DNA from: Valencia hispanica
Lineage: Eukaryota; Chordata; Actinopteri; Cyprinodontiformes; Valenciidae
Length of the DNA stretch: 64,000 nucleotides
NCBI GenBank assembly: GCA_963556495.2
Contig: OY747721.1
Coordinates: 7,870,149 to 7,934,148, forward strand
Direction: 5' to 3'
The notes beneath the pieces were generated by a model. The model was not told the DNA's origin. It worked only from the letters and a program-made list of their open reading frames with translations, and searched no databases. Of the stretch, positions 44,103 through 55,959 are shown piece by piece (the first letter of the stretch is position 1; every line of letters begins with the position of its first letter). The position numbers and the translations under genes are program-made.

Positions 44103-44199
44103 AAGGCAAGGCAAGGCAAGGCAAGGCAAGGCAAGGCAAGGCAAGGCAAGGCAAGGCAAGGCAAGGCAAGGCAAGGCAAGGCAAGGCAAGGCAAGGCAA
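44103..44199. repeat. (GGCAA)n pentanucleotide array, about 19 copies
   Basis: An almost pure pentanucleotide array abuts the 3' end of L2 copy B (read on minus, the LINE ends ...TAAAATTGCC-TTGCC-TTGCC). Related LINE ends at 39245 (GGCAAGGCAGTTTTATTTG) and 53898 have only one or two units. It keeps a plus-strand frame open and so produces a false ORF. Confidence 0.95.
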
Positions 44200-47100
44200 T
44201 TTTATTTGTATAGCACACACAGCAGGGTAATTCAAGGTGCTTTACATGATTTGGTGATTTAAAAAACAAAAAACAATGGAAATTAAAAGTAAAAGAAACA
44301 CACATTACACATGATACACAATTAAGTAAGGGAAACATCAATAAAGCAAGAGAGCATGAACACATTTCATACATATGACATCAATCATTTAATCAAAGGC
44401 AATTCTAAACAAATGGGTTTTTAGTCTCGATTTAAAGCAGTTCAGAGTTTCAGCAGCTCTACACTCGTCAGGAAGTCTGTTCCAGATAAGGGGAGCATAG
44501 AAACTGAAAGCTGCTTCTCCATGTTTAGTTCTGAGTCTAGGGATGTTTAGTAGGCTAGAGTTGGAGGACCGGAGTGGTCTTGGGGGTTAGTACAGTGACA
44601 ACAGGTCTTCAACATTTTTTGTGCTAAGCCATGTAATGATTTATAAACCAGTAGGAGTATTTTGAAGTCTATTCTCTGAGCTACAGGGAGCCAGTGTAAG
44701 GACTGTAGAACTGGGGTGATGTGCTCTACTTTCCTGGTTCTAGTGAGGACGTGAGCAGCAGCGTTCTGGATCAGCTGCAGCTGTCTGATAGACTTTTTAG
44801 GCAGACCTGTGAAGATGCTGTTGCAGTAATCAATCCGACTAAAGATAAACGCATGGATGAGTATTTCTAGGTCCTGTTGCAACATCAGACCTTTAATTCT
44901 AAAAATGTTCTTCAGGTGATAGAACGCTGACCTTGTTATTGCCTTTATGTGACCCTGGAGGTTCAGGTCTGAGTCCATTACTACACCTAGGTTTTGTGCC
45001 TGATCAGTAGTTTCTAGCTGTATTAACTGAAGCTGTGTGCTGACTCTTGATCGTTCCTCTTTGGGTCCAAAAATAATTACTTCAGTTTTGTTTCTATTCA
45101 GCTGGAGAAAGTTATGGCACATCCAACCAATAATTTGGTCAATGCATTGATTTAGGGTTTGAATGGTTTCAGAGTCACCTGGTGACATTGTAATGTAAAT
45201 CTGAGTGTCATCCGCATAGATATGGTAGCTAATGTTATTGGTTGCTATAATCTTGCCTAGTGGGAGCATGTAGATTTTAAATAAGAGGGGCCCCAGGATG
45301 GAGCCCTAGGGCACCCCACATGTGATTTCTGTTCGTTCTGATGAAAAGTTTCCTATTGAAGCATAGAAGTTCCTTTTCCTTAGGTAAGACTCAAACCAGC
45401 CAAGGAGTGTACTAGGAAGTCCAACCCAGCTCTCCAGTCGTTCCAATAATATATCATGATCAACAGTGTCAAATGCTGCACTGAGGTCCAACAGAACCAG
45501 CACAGTGGTTCTACCACAGTCTGTATTTATGAGATGTCATTGAATACTTTGACGAGGGCAGTCTCGGTGCTGTGGTGAGCACGGAAACCAGACTGAAAAA
45601 CATCAAAATGGTTTGTCATTGTTATGAAGCTATTTAACTGCTGAAACATCGCTTTTTCAATAATCTTACTGATGAATGGAAAATTAGAGATCGGTCTGTA
45701 GTTCTGCATTAACGTGTTGTCCAGATTCTTCTTCTTTAGTAGTGGTTCAATAACTGCTGTTTTTAAAGCCTGTGGGAAGACACCTGACGGGAGGGATGAG
45801 TTCACTATTTGAACAAGATCAGAGACAATAACAGGAAGAACTTTCTTTAGAAAAGCTGTGGGTAGGATATCAAGACAGCAGGAGGAGGAGCTTAATTGGA
45901 TAAGGATTTTTTCAAGGCTGTTCTGGTTTAATTCGTGAAATTCAGACATTTTCTCTACATTGTTGTTGATTGAGGATGGCACTGGTTGTGGGTTTGATAT
46001 TGAGGTACAGATTGACCGTCTAATTGTTAGAATCCTTAAAGGGGAAAAGCTGGCAAATTCATTGCAGGCCCTGGTAGAGTTTAGTTCTGGGGCTACTGTC
46101 ACTAAAGGATTAGTTAGTCTTTCCACTGTTGCAAATAGAGTCTGTGTATTATTAATGTTTCTGTTGATTTCAGAAAAGAACGATTCCCTAGCTTTTTTTA
46201 TAGTTAGCTGATATCTATTCAGTCTCTCTTTGTAGAACTCACAGTGAACCTGGAGTCGAGTTTTCCGCCATTTTCTCTCGGCTCGTCGACACTCTCTTTT
46301 TTCACTACGTACCAGTGGATTACTTTCCCAAGGAGACCTCTTTCTAGCTGAGACTACTTTCACTTTAGTTGGAGCAATGGAATCCATGATGTCTGAGATT
46401 TTCGCAAGGAAATTATCTACCAACTTATTTACTGAGTTTGAGTTGGGAGATGAGGGGTTGTGGTGGAAGGGTAAATACATTTGAAGTTTTCTACTGAACT
46501 GTCCCCTAGAAAATGCTTTTTTATAGCGGTCTTACTGTGGCTGGATAATTTAGAAGAGATGGTACTTTCAAATAAAATACAGAAATGGTCAGATAACGCA
46601 ATAATAATTACAGAGATGTTGGAAATATTTAAACCTTTGCTGATAATTAAGTACAGAGTGTGTCCTTTATTCTGTGTTGGTTGTTTGACATGCTGGATCA
46701 GGCCGAAGTTGTGGAGAGTATAATCTTATGTTTTTGCTTGTCTATCTTGGGGGTTGTCGGTATGGATGTTAAAATCCCCCACAATGATTAGTTGGTCATA
46801 GTCGATACATATTACAGAAAGAAGGTCATTGAAATCATTAAAGAAGTTAGAGTTAAGTTTTGGTGGTTTATGTAAACTTAGAAATAAAGCTTTGTTAGGC
46901 TCATTTATCTGGGTGGCTAGGTATTCAAAAGAATCAAACGTGCCCAGGGTTACCTATTTAAAGGAAGCTCCCAAGCTTATTGACACTAGTCCCAGGGGTT
47001 TGGTGTAGTCTAAGTTTAGGTGTTAATTGTGTCCCAAATTTGATTTGCTCGTTCAGTCTGTCTGTAAAGTTTCTAAATGGAGACTCATTTGATGTGGCTG

Positions 47101-47437
47101 AGTCACAGGAAGATGAAGACTTAATCTTTGATGGTTGTTTATCTGTTCGGTCCTGTGGTGTCATCATGACTTGCTGTTTTTGTTCTCTGATATCCATGGG
47201 CACCTCAAGGTCAGCTTTTGGGAGCAAGTGTTTTGCTTTCTGATTTTGATAAGAGAAAATGTTTGCTGCCAACAGCCTTACTCCGGCCTTGTTAAGATAA
47301 CGTTGGCCTGCTTTGAACAGATGATTAGCACTTCCAAATACTTTGAAATTATTAATAAATGTGAACGACTTCTCAGCTGATTGTTTCTTCAACCATTTAT
47401 GGAGCATGCAGAGTCTGCTAAATCTTTCAAGGTTAAA
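44195..47437 (-). mobile_element. L2-type LINE copy B
   Basis: Minus-strand frames: 47437-46958 (ORF1-like, FSRLCMLHKWLKKQ) and 46480-45527 (RT N-terminal half with QNYRPISNFPFISKIIEK and FQSGFRAHHSTETAL). Then 45503-45306 has [17 protein letters not shown] (motif A) and ends CGVP. The frame 45269-44547 has [11 protein letters not shown] (catalytic) followed by [11 protein letters not shown] and LQSLHWLPV. Only frameshifts separate the parts. The endonuclease (about 46700-46950) is eroded. It is less damaged than copy A, since YADD is kept. Confidence 0.88.
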
Positions 47438-47653
47438 GGTTGGAGGCGGAGGTGGGTGGAAAAGGCAGTGATAGTTGGGAGCAGACGTTTCAGGAACCCT
47501 GAGAACTACCAGCAGAGACCGGCAGAGACTCAAAGATTACTCTAACATGAGTGAATGGGTCAGAGCAACACTTCAGGTATGTTTTTAATAAGGGAAAGAC
47601 AGGTTCTCAGGATATCAAGCTTCAGAAAGTCCATTTTGCATAATACCCCCCTT
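47438..47653. mobile_element. Truncated copy of the TTAA MITE
   Basis: The reverse complement of this stretch matches the first 210 bp or so of the MITE at 35766: GGGGGGTATTATGCAAAATG, then CTTTCTGAAGCTTGATATCC. A TTAA lies at 47654-47657. The other end is missing. It joins L2 copy B at about 47437. Confidence 0.75.
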
Positions 47654-47659
47654 TTAATA

Positions 47660-48255
47660 CCAATTAAGTCCCTGCCATGGGTGGGGGTTGATGCGGTGTC
47701 TAGTGATAAATATTTGTGATATATGTGGAAAGGTCAAGTTTACAAGCACCCAAGGTTACACCTAGCAAATAAATAGGAAGGTTATTTTGACATGATGGGC
47801 CACAACAGTCAGCTCTTAAAATGTGTTGTCCGATGTGCAGTTGGAGAACACCTAACTCTAGACTATAGAACAGAACAGCCTTTGTTGTTCTTCAGCGAGG
47901 AAATTAAGGTGAACAGTAGGAAAGAGACAGGCAAGCATGTAGATTTACCCAAATATATAAATATATGAAAACAGATTCAAGAATAAAATACTGCACAGTA
48001 GGGGGCCATTTTAAAGAATACAATACAGCGCAGTCATTATAACAGCATACTCGGATTCTAACAAATGTGTAACTGAGTCGGATAATCTGAAAATTGTATA
48101 AAGATGTGCATGTGTAAAGCAGGTCAGTCCAAGTCTAGTCCTCCAGAACAGAAGGCAATACAGCAAATCATTAACTATCGTTACTCATTACACAGAATGT
48201 AACTGACATTTTAGAGTTTATAATCATGATAGTACATAAAACATTTAAAGAGAGT
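47660..48255. other. No feature recognised
   Basis: Left flank of the LTR element. No frame above 60 codons and no repeat I recognise. Confidence 0.4.
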
Positions 48256-48259
48256 AAAC

Positions 48260-48706
48260 TGTGGTGGAAAATTGTTATGCAATTAGGAATTAAGTGTATA
48301 TTCTCTGTTTAGTGAATACATCTAGTGTAAAATGACAAGGTTATTGCTCCAGCTTAATGTTATGAGAAAGATATATGTGTCAGGTCACCAGAGAGACAGA
48401 CGCCGGGGCAGTAAGATAACAGTCTGGCCTTCAGATGTGCTGCTTTATGCGTTGATATAAGACTCGCATGAGGCAGTTCTCCGGAGGCGGGGCGTGAACG
48501 TTGGAGAAAACATCTACAGAGATAAACAATGATTGCTGAATACTATTTAAGCGGTTAGTTAGAAAGGTTGGTTAGGGTGATGCACGAGTAACTCTGTCCC
48601 CTCCGTGTTCTGGCCAGATATGTTTGAATTAAATACTTAAACGCCTTCTTGGACTCAAGTCTTCTTTATAATGGAAACCCTGAGATACTATTTATTTGCC
48701 ATTACA
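48260..48706 (+). mobile_element. 5' LTR of the non-coding LTR element
   Basis: TG...CA ends. TATA-like TATTTAAG at 48544-48551 and ATTAAA at 48628-48633 give a U3-R-U5 order. By eye it differs from the 3' LTR at two positions only (CGCATGAGG/CGCGTGAGG and CTCTGTCCC/CTCTCTCCC), so insertion was recent. Confidence 0.92.
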
Positions 48707-48878
48707 CTTGGCGCCCAACGCAGCCTCAGCGAACGGAATGGACCGGCAGGGACAGGGTCAAGGGAGTTGCTAGCGTCCTGGGAAAGTTTCTCCCAGCCTC
48801 TTACCTCCAGTAGCTGTTTGGGAGATGGAGGCCTTGAAGCGTCTCTGTCGGCCCTGCTGTCGCCTGAGACAGAACCTG
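48671..48878 (+). other. Exon-like block 1 of a hidden spliced frame
   Basis: The frame starts at an ATG with strong context (A at -3, G at +4) inside U5. It reads YYLFAITLGA, crosses the primer site and continues Ser/Leu-rich. It ends at the donor CCTG/GTAAGACTG in phase 1. Unspliced, it would stop at 48901. No known domain. Confidence 0.45.
48709..48720 (+). promoter_or_regulatory. Primer binding site, tRNA-Lys type
   Basis: TGGCGCCCAACG starts two bases after the LTR. It is complementary to the last 12 bases (with CCA) of the tRNA-Lys(CUU) acceptor end. The match stops there. Confidence 0.8.
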
Positions 48879-50302
48879 GTAAGACTGAGTCCTTTAAATA
48901 AATAGTGATAACAGAATTTTATTTGCACTCTCAGGAGGTGAAGTATTTGCTGATTGGATGAGTTATTTAGGGGCTGTGGACCCTGAAACATGGCGATTAG
49001 CTGGATCGAGAGGGGGGGGCCCTGGGCCGGCCAGCCTGCAGATGACCCAGCAAAATTCAGGCAGGACAAAAATACACACAGCTCAAATGCAATTAAGAAA
49101 TGCTTGCTGACTGATGTAGCTGTATTTTATCTCTGTGACACCTGCTTATGACACACATACACACTCCCTTAGGAAAGTAAATCTTGTTTTGTTTTTGTTT
49201 TGTTTCTGCCAGAAGACCCGTAGAGCGAAAGGGGTCTCTATGGAAGCAGGCCATAATTTCTGATTCTTTCTATTTCCTATGTTGATCTAAATTTTGTTTT
49301 GTTATTGTGTTGTAATTTGTAAGGGAAAGTTGATGTGCAACTAAACCAAATTTGTTTGTTTTAGACAGACGGGGTAAAGCAGACAACGAAACTGCTACGG
49401 CTCTGATAAGGTGATGATTCGTCATCCGGTGAGTTTAGTCTAATTAGAGCTTAAAGACGGTGTTGACCACAGTTATCTAGTAAATGGTCAAAAAGGGTTT
49501 TCTTTTCTCTCCTAATGCTCTCTGTCAGGAGAGTCCACATTTATTCCATTTTGGTTGGAAGTTATTTGATGGAATTGTTATTACACTAAGTACAAGTTTC
49601 CTTAGCTGTCGCAGCTTGTGTGCACTAACTTAGAAATGGAAACGTTCCTATTTTACGACTAGAACAAATAGCAAAGTTGATTGGGGCATTTAGAGAAGGT
49701 TGTGAATTATACCCTGACTGACTTAAATTTTGACTAAGCTGACTGACAGTTTTCCTTTCTTTCTGGGACAATTGAGGCTGAATTGTATTTTGTATTTTGG
49801 GGTTTGTTGTAAGAAAGTAATAAATCTTAGAACTATGAACATTAACTAAAGTAACTTGGACCTTTACAGTAACAGTCCTTAGATTTCACCACAGCTGTGA
49901 AGGACGAATTTTTTATCAGCTTGCAAGGCGCTAATGTAAACAATTGCAAGACTTAAAAATAACAAGACTTTGCTGAGAGCAGCAACAGTAAAACAACATT
50001 GTTTAGGCTATAATTTGAACTGAAAAAAAAAAATAAAACTTTAGGTTTCTGCTGGGTAACATTAAAATAAAGATGACTGGTCCTTAGGCTACTTAGTTCT
50101 TAAATAAATGGAAAAAGGTAAATACTAATCTTATCTGGGGAACATTCAAGCGTCAGAGCAGTTAGTGGGCATCAATTATAACAATACAGTGGTCCTGTGA
50201 GTTTGGAATTTTGCTTATGACAACCAATGCAATTTTCAATTTCAACTGTACCAGAATGTAAATCAGGCTGGTTCTCATTCTTTTTTTGTTTTTTTTTTCT
50301 AG

Positions 50303-50361
50303 AATGGACTGACCACTTTGTCCACAGGGGAGGAGTCATGTTCGAGGTTCGACCCAAAAAG
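50303..50361 (+). other. Exon-like block 2 of the hidden spliced frame
   Basis: A 59-nt block lies between a very strong acceptor (long T tract, then CTAG) and a donor AAAAAG/GTATGG. Entered in phase 1 it reads WTDHFVHRGGVMFEVRPKK and leaves in phase 0. No domain is recognised. Confidence 0.45.
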
Positions 50362-52794
50362 GTATGGACAAGTGGCTTGGGAGGTTACCTGTGCGTACCT
50401 GAGTTTGGGGGGTACTTATATATTTTGGCTTATTTGGGGCTATGGTGAAGGGAATTCAAATTCTAACATTTTCTCTTAGACCTTACAAGGGAGGCTAAGA
50501 AGTGTGATCCCCTGTAGCTGCAAAAACACTCTGGGGACCCGTTTTCTTTAAAATAGTAATAAATAATGAAACGTAATAAGAACATGAAATGTTGGAATTT
50601 AATTGCTTGTTTCCAAATGAATGAGCATACTGAATTACTAATGTTGGACACTGTTAAGCCAATTGTTTTACTTTCTTGTAGTAAAAGCAAATCCAACAAA
50701 ACGTATTTGTTCGTCAACAGTGACGTATCACTTTTCAAATTAAGAAAGCAAATAAAATATAATCACTTGGTGTTTAGGGGTAAAAATCTAATCCTGAACT
50801 ATAGATTTCACAGTTAGTTTTGTTGTAGCTCCTCTTGGCTTTTATCAAAGCCTAAATTATTTGAGGCCTGTTGGGAGAATTTTTCTGCGTAGCATTTTTT
50901 ATAAAATAATTTTTGAATGACTTAATGTGGGAAAAAAATATATATACTGATCATGTTAAAGGTTAAGTCTCTGTGTTAACTGAGATATGTATTGTTATGT
51001 TGAACCAACATGTGAGAAGCTCAAGGATACTTTCTGTGTCTTGGGTCACCAATTGTGAGGTGTGTCTGCATGCTGACTGAAGGACGTGGAAACACTCCAT
51101 TATCTTTTCTCATCCTTGTTAAATATTATTTCCAAAATAGACTTTTTAATGCATTTGACATGCATTTAGTATCAGTGGAATGCTTGGGATCTCAGGATTA
51201 TAAATATGTCATCGCTCTATCTGAAAAACTAAACGCAACAGATCTAGGAAACTGCAATCTTAACATCTAGTGATCTTGGACAAAAATAGATAAAATAAAA
51301 CAGAGAATATTCCAATTTAAAGCATAATGAATGATGGAAGTCTGATTATTGTGATCTATATTTGTGCATATGAGTCAGATTTAATGTTTAAACTAAACTA
51401 TATTATCTTGAAAACTTGCTGTAGTTTTAATGGTCATAATATAATAATGATTAATTATCTAAACGTGACTCAGTGATTTACTGGAGAATAAATTCCTACA
51501 TCAGTTTTGAAAACATATTTGCTGGAACACATTTCCAACAATCATTAATAATGATATTTTTTCTGCAAAGTGCAAATATGAATAAACATTCTTTAGTCTA
51601 TTTGATTTATTACGCTGGTTTCTTTCAAAGCAATGCTTCAAATTAATGAGAGATGGAAATGACATTTACCTCATCAATCTAATATTTGAGTATTTTCTAA
51701 CCTGAATCCATATTAATTTTATAGCCTATTAAATGGGTGAGCTGTACTCAGTGAGTTACAGCTGTTAGATTTGTGCTAATCAATAAAAGCCTCGGGGGGA
51801 AATAATGCACAAAGGTAAATGGTAATATAAAATTTGAACTATTGTAACTGGTTCGACCTAAAACTATAACACTCTGTGTTCATGAGATAAGGGGCGGCCG
51901 CGTTTGGCCCGGGAACCTTAGCTTGAAAACGTTCTTTTAAGATTCTATGAGAAACGATGCAATTCAGCTTTAAACTAGATGAACGATGGTTTCAATGTTT
52001 AACTAATACTTTTGATAAACGTAGCCTACTCCGCAGTAAATAGAAATAACACTGAAAACGCACCGTTAAAATCGGATATATTGAAAACCAACTCCAGTTA
52101 ATACAGATGCGAGTGGCAGTATGAAAGTAATTCAGTCTTTTGAGTAATTTACAGAAAACGAATCAGAAACAACGCGGGTAAAAACTCTAAGGTTAATCTT
52201 AGCCAGCGAGTTATTAACTACAATGTGGTAAAAATGATCTGAAATAAAGTCTGTTGCAGGTTTAATATGATTCTCTTGTTGCTAATCAGCTAATGGAGCC
52301 ACAAGCTTCTTTCTTACGACCGATGTGCTGCGATTCTCTGGTTGTAAACAATCATAGATCCCGACACTGATGAAGCGTTAATAGCTCTGCGGCTGGAAGT
52401 CTAAAATAGGAACTTAAACACTGTTTGGATGAAAAGTTTAGTCTTGAGTTTTCAGTTACTTCCTGGATGTTAACGAGTCCGGGTTAGTCAAACTGTTTGT
52501 TTTTTGCGCAAAACCACTTCCTGTTTCAAACATGAGCTTTCCAAATTAAAATACGGTAATGCTTAACTTCATGAATCATGCTTTTATTTTCCCAAGAAGG
52601 GGAACTTCTGCTGTACCGGCAGCAAAGTGACAGAAGTATTTAGATCATAGACCGTATATAAATTTAGATTCACACAAAGGAGGTAGAAATTATAAAACAA
52701 ACTTAGGATTAGAACATTAAATGATAAATAATAAAGCTTTAGTCATACCTCGACCAAAACGAACTTTTACTTAATGATAGTAATGTTTAATAAA

Positions 52795-52920
52795 AATGTT
52801 AAATAATAAGGATACACTAGGCTACCTGTGTCAGCTGCATATGATGTTCTTCTGTACAGCACCTTGGTCGGCCTCGGCTGTGTATAAACGTGCTATATAA
52901 ATAAAGTGGTATGGTATATG
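52795..52920 (+). mobile_element. LINE-type 3' tail inside the LTR element
   Basis: CTGTACAGCACCTTGGTCGG, then AACGTGCTATATAAATAAAG, resembles the 3' ends of fish LINEs. No coding part is attached. Two more tail pieces on the minus strand lie at 53765-53830 (CTTTATTGATCCCAGAGGGA) and 53895-53950 (GGCAATTTTATTTGTATAGC). The interior therefore carries older retroposon debris. Confidence 0.5.
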
Positions 52921-54974
52921 TGAAAATTATGCATTTAGTGCAATCTTTAAGCCAACAGGTGTGACCTACACACACAGTGGGGTTTAACTTGGTTTCTATT
53001 TTTTTAAATTTAGTTTACTTCATTAAGACAAATGATGATAAAAATAGATTCAGAATTTTGGTCACTGTTCTAAAGACGGGACAAATGTGGAAAATATTCA
53101 GTTAACACCTGTGTGCATTATATACTATAGATCGCATAAAAACAGGGTGTCAGAATAATAAATGTGAGACCTACTATCAAACCGCAGTAAATTCTATTCA
53201 GTTGTAACACTTTCTGATGTTTGAGGGGGTTTTTGTGTGTTCCTTTTAATAAAAGATTAAATGAAACAGGAGTAACAAGGCTAATTTTAAAATATAAGCT
53301 GTCTAAAGTACTGAGTAGAGGTAAAAGTTGGCAAATAGATAATTACTCCGGTAAAGTATAAAGTATAACTCGAGTCCTACACACACAAACTGCAATGAAG
53401 AAACGTGTCTTTCTTAAGTAAGAGTATCAGGTACAGGTAAAAAGGTTACTTGACATCGTTGTTATTAAAATAGAGTGGCATATTCAAATCTGAATGTGCA
53501 ACTGAGTTAGATAAATTGAAATAGAGATGTTTTACAGTTGTACAGGTTTTAAAATTGTGCATTTAGAATAAATGTATTGTTTTTTTTCAAGGAGTTAACA
53601 GAGAATAAACTGTAAGAAACAGAGGAGCAAATAACAGCATCAGAGATATTAATTAGGTAAATAAACTGTGTCCTGAGTAAAACAATTTTAACTAAGGTGG
53701 TTGCAAAGATAATCCTTACTGTAACATCAATTAGATTCTGGAAAAGCAGGGTCTGAAGAAGTTGTCTAATTCAATTCAAAATACTTTATTGATCCCAGAG
53801 GGAAATGAAGTGTTTTGTAGCTAATGCAAGTAGGACTAAAATTCTTAAATACATTAGGTAACTATGTGGGGAACTTATTAGTTTGTTTTGTTTTTGCAAG
53901 GCCAGGCAATTTTATTTGTATAGCACACTTTCAACAACAAGGTAATTCAAATATAAGAACCTAATTGCAAACCTAAATGATTGGGATATGATCATCTGGG
54001 GGTTGAAGCTGCCTCAGGAGTGGCAGCAGCAGGATCCACAGGTTCTGAGGTTGTGTCTTATGCATGACCTTTAACCTACTAAGTTTCTTTTCTTGACACT
54101 GGAGAAGCAGTTGAAGTTATTGTTTCTTTGTTTCTTGATTTTAAGGCATGTGCAAGATGCCTTAAAAAAAGGGGGGAATTGGATTTGATAGTAATTTGAA
54201 CAGATTTTTAAGGGATTATGAAGAAAATTGTAACTTGCAAGTAATTGGGTTTCTTGTGAATCATAACTTTGTCATAAATTAATGAGGGTTTTTACTACCT
54301 GGACTTGACGTCTGACTTCATATTCCATTTCGGTTTGGGTTCAGACTTGTAGTACATATTGTGTCTGGGAACTTTACAAAGTTTTAATTTGATCTGAAAA
54401 CCTTCTTTACTTCTTGCTGGGAGTAGTTGATTCTTGGGATTTTTTACTCTCACAAGTTGGAATGGTTGGTTGTCTTTTTCTTGGCATGGATTTAGTACAG
54501 AGTGATTTGGAGACAATTACCTTAATTATAATCTAGCTTCAGTTGATGAGGTTTGGCTCATTAACTAGGTTGTGAGTTGTTTAGAATTGCTTTTGCACAC
54601 AGTTGCATCAGGTTGATCTGAAACCATAGGGTGTGGGTTATACTTGTCATAATCATCCTATTCACCTTTTGTGAATTGGCTCACCTATGTTTGAACATCA
54701 ATGCTCTAATACCTAATTAGCTCAGCTCCCAAGGGTCGCATGGGGAGGTTCTCACTGGAGGACCTTCTGAGGGGTGACCACTCTCAACTTTCTGAGGAAG
54801 GACTGATCGGTGGCTACGGGTCACTGGATGCTGGCGGAGGCTGACTTCACGGCAACAGACAACAAACAGCGCAAGGGAAGAGTATACATTTCAACACCTA
54901 GTGTTGATGTAATACCCTCTGAAGTGTACTGGAAGATGCTACATAATTTCTCCTTTGTTCTGTGTTTTATCTAG

Positions 54975-55151
54975 AATATCCTGACCGATGACGAGACCTG
55001 TGGATGGCCGCCTCTGGGGCGAGGGGCTGTTGAGATGACATTTTGCCCACAAGAAAATGGCGTAAGAAGACCCTGTGGGTTTTCGGTCTCAATGCACAGG
55101 AGTCTCAGCAAAGTTATCGGGAAGGATCTAATATTTGTCACTGTGAGGTAA
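54975..55151 (+). other. Exon-like block 3 of the hidden spliced frame
   Basis: After the acceptor TTTTATCTAG the phase-0 frame is open for 58 codons to TAA at 55149-55151. It contains DDETCGWPPLGRGAVEMTF and cysteines in CPQ and PCGF. The region is GC-richer than its surroundings. A donor-like GAG/GTAATT overlaps the stop. Confidence 0.45.
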
Positions 55152-55296
55152 TTCCATGGCCAAGCATGTCTCATGTCTGATTGTAATTTGTGTTTTGAGC
55201 ATTGTCTTTTTTTTTGATCAACCTACCAACCTTTTAGGGAGATTTGTGATGGCACTTTTAAATTTTCCTTTATATTTATGGTATTATTTAAGTTAA

Positions 55297-55310
55297 TAAA
55301 AGCGGGGAAT
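55297..55310 (+). promoter_or_regulatory. Polypurine tract
   Basis: AAAAGCGGGGAAT lies directly before the 3' LTR, where plus-strand DNA synthesis is primed. It is broken by one C. Confidence 0.7.
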
Positions 55311-55757
55311 TGTGGTGGAAAATTGTTATGCAATTAGGAATTAAGTGTATATTCTCTGTTTAGTGAATACATCTAGTGTAAAATGACAAGGTTATTGCTC
55401 CAGCTTAATGTTATGAGAAAGATATATGTGTCAGGTCACCAGAGAGACAGACGCCGGGGCAGTAAGATAACAGTCTGGCCTTCAGATGTGCTGCTTTATG
55501 CGTTGATATAAGACTCGCGTGAGGCAGTTCTCCGGAGGCGGGGCGTGAACGTTGGAGAAAACATCTACAGAGATAAACAATGATTGCTGAATACTATTTA
55601 AGCGGTTAGTTAGAAAGGTTGGTTAGGGTGATGCACGAGTAACTCTCTCCCCTCCGTGTTCTGGCCAGATATGTTTGAATTAAATACTTAAACGCCTTCT
55701 TGGACTCAAGTCTTCTTTATAATGGAAACCCTGAGATACTATTTATTTGCCATTACA
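55311..55757 (+). mobile_element. 3' LTR of the non-coding LTR element
   Basis: 447 bp, the same length as the 5' LTR, with two substitutions seen. It is followed by the AAAC duplication. Confidence 0.92.
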
Positions 55758-55959
55758 AAACATAAATTGCACTTTTACCTTCAGCGCTTTCTTTTTTACA
55801 AATCTGACAAACGCTGTTGACATTTTTGATTACCTTGTGTAAAACCTTATGTCATCATCGGAAGCAGCAAACCGTTCCAACCCAACTTGTTGCTGAGAGC
55901 TTTTTCCTCGGTTTGTTTTTGTAAACTTGAGATCTTCATTATGGTCCATTAGCGAGATC

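Larger units (their letters stand above)
48260..55757 (+). mobile_element. Young LTR element without gag, pol or env
   Basis: Two 447-bp LTRs (48260-48706, 55311-55757) start TGTGGTGG and end CATTACA. The flanking duplication is AAAC (48256-48259 and 55758-55761). A tRNA-Lys-type primer site and a polypurine tract are in place. The 6.6-kb interior is AT-rich and holds no frame of 100 codons or more, and no RT, protease, integrase or capsid motif. I know of no fish family to which it belongs. It must have been moved by another element's proteins. Three exon-like blocks inside are listed separately. Confidence 0.9.

Noticed and set aside
43813..44262. A 149-codon plus-strand protein ending in RQGKA repeats
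   Set aside because: Its first part is LINE ORF1 fused to RT by deletion and the rest is translation of the (GGCAA)n array.
48671..48901. The 76-codon frame at the 5' LTR as a stand-alone gene
   Set aside because: It loses its composition after the donor at 48878 and stops soon. I treat it only as the first block of a possible spliced frame.
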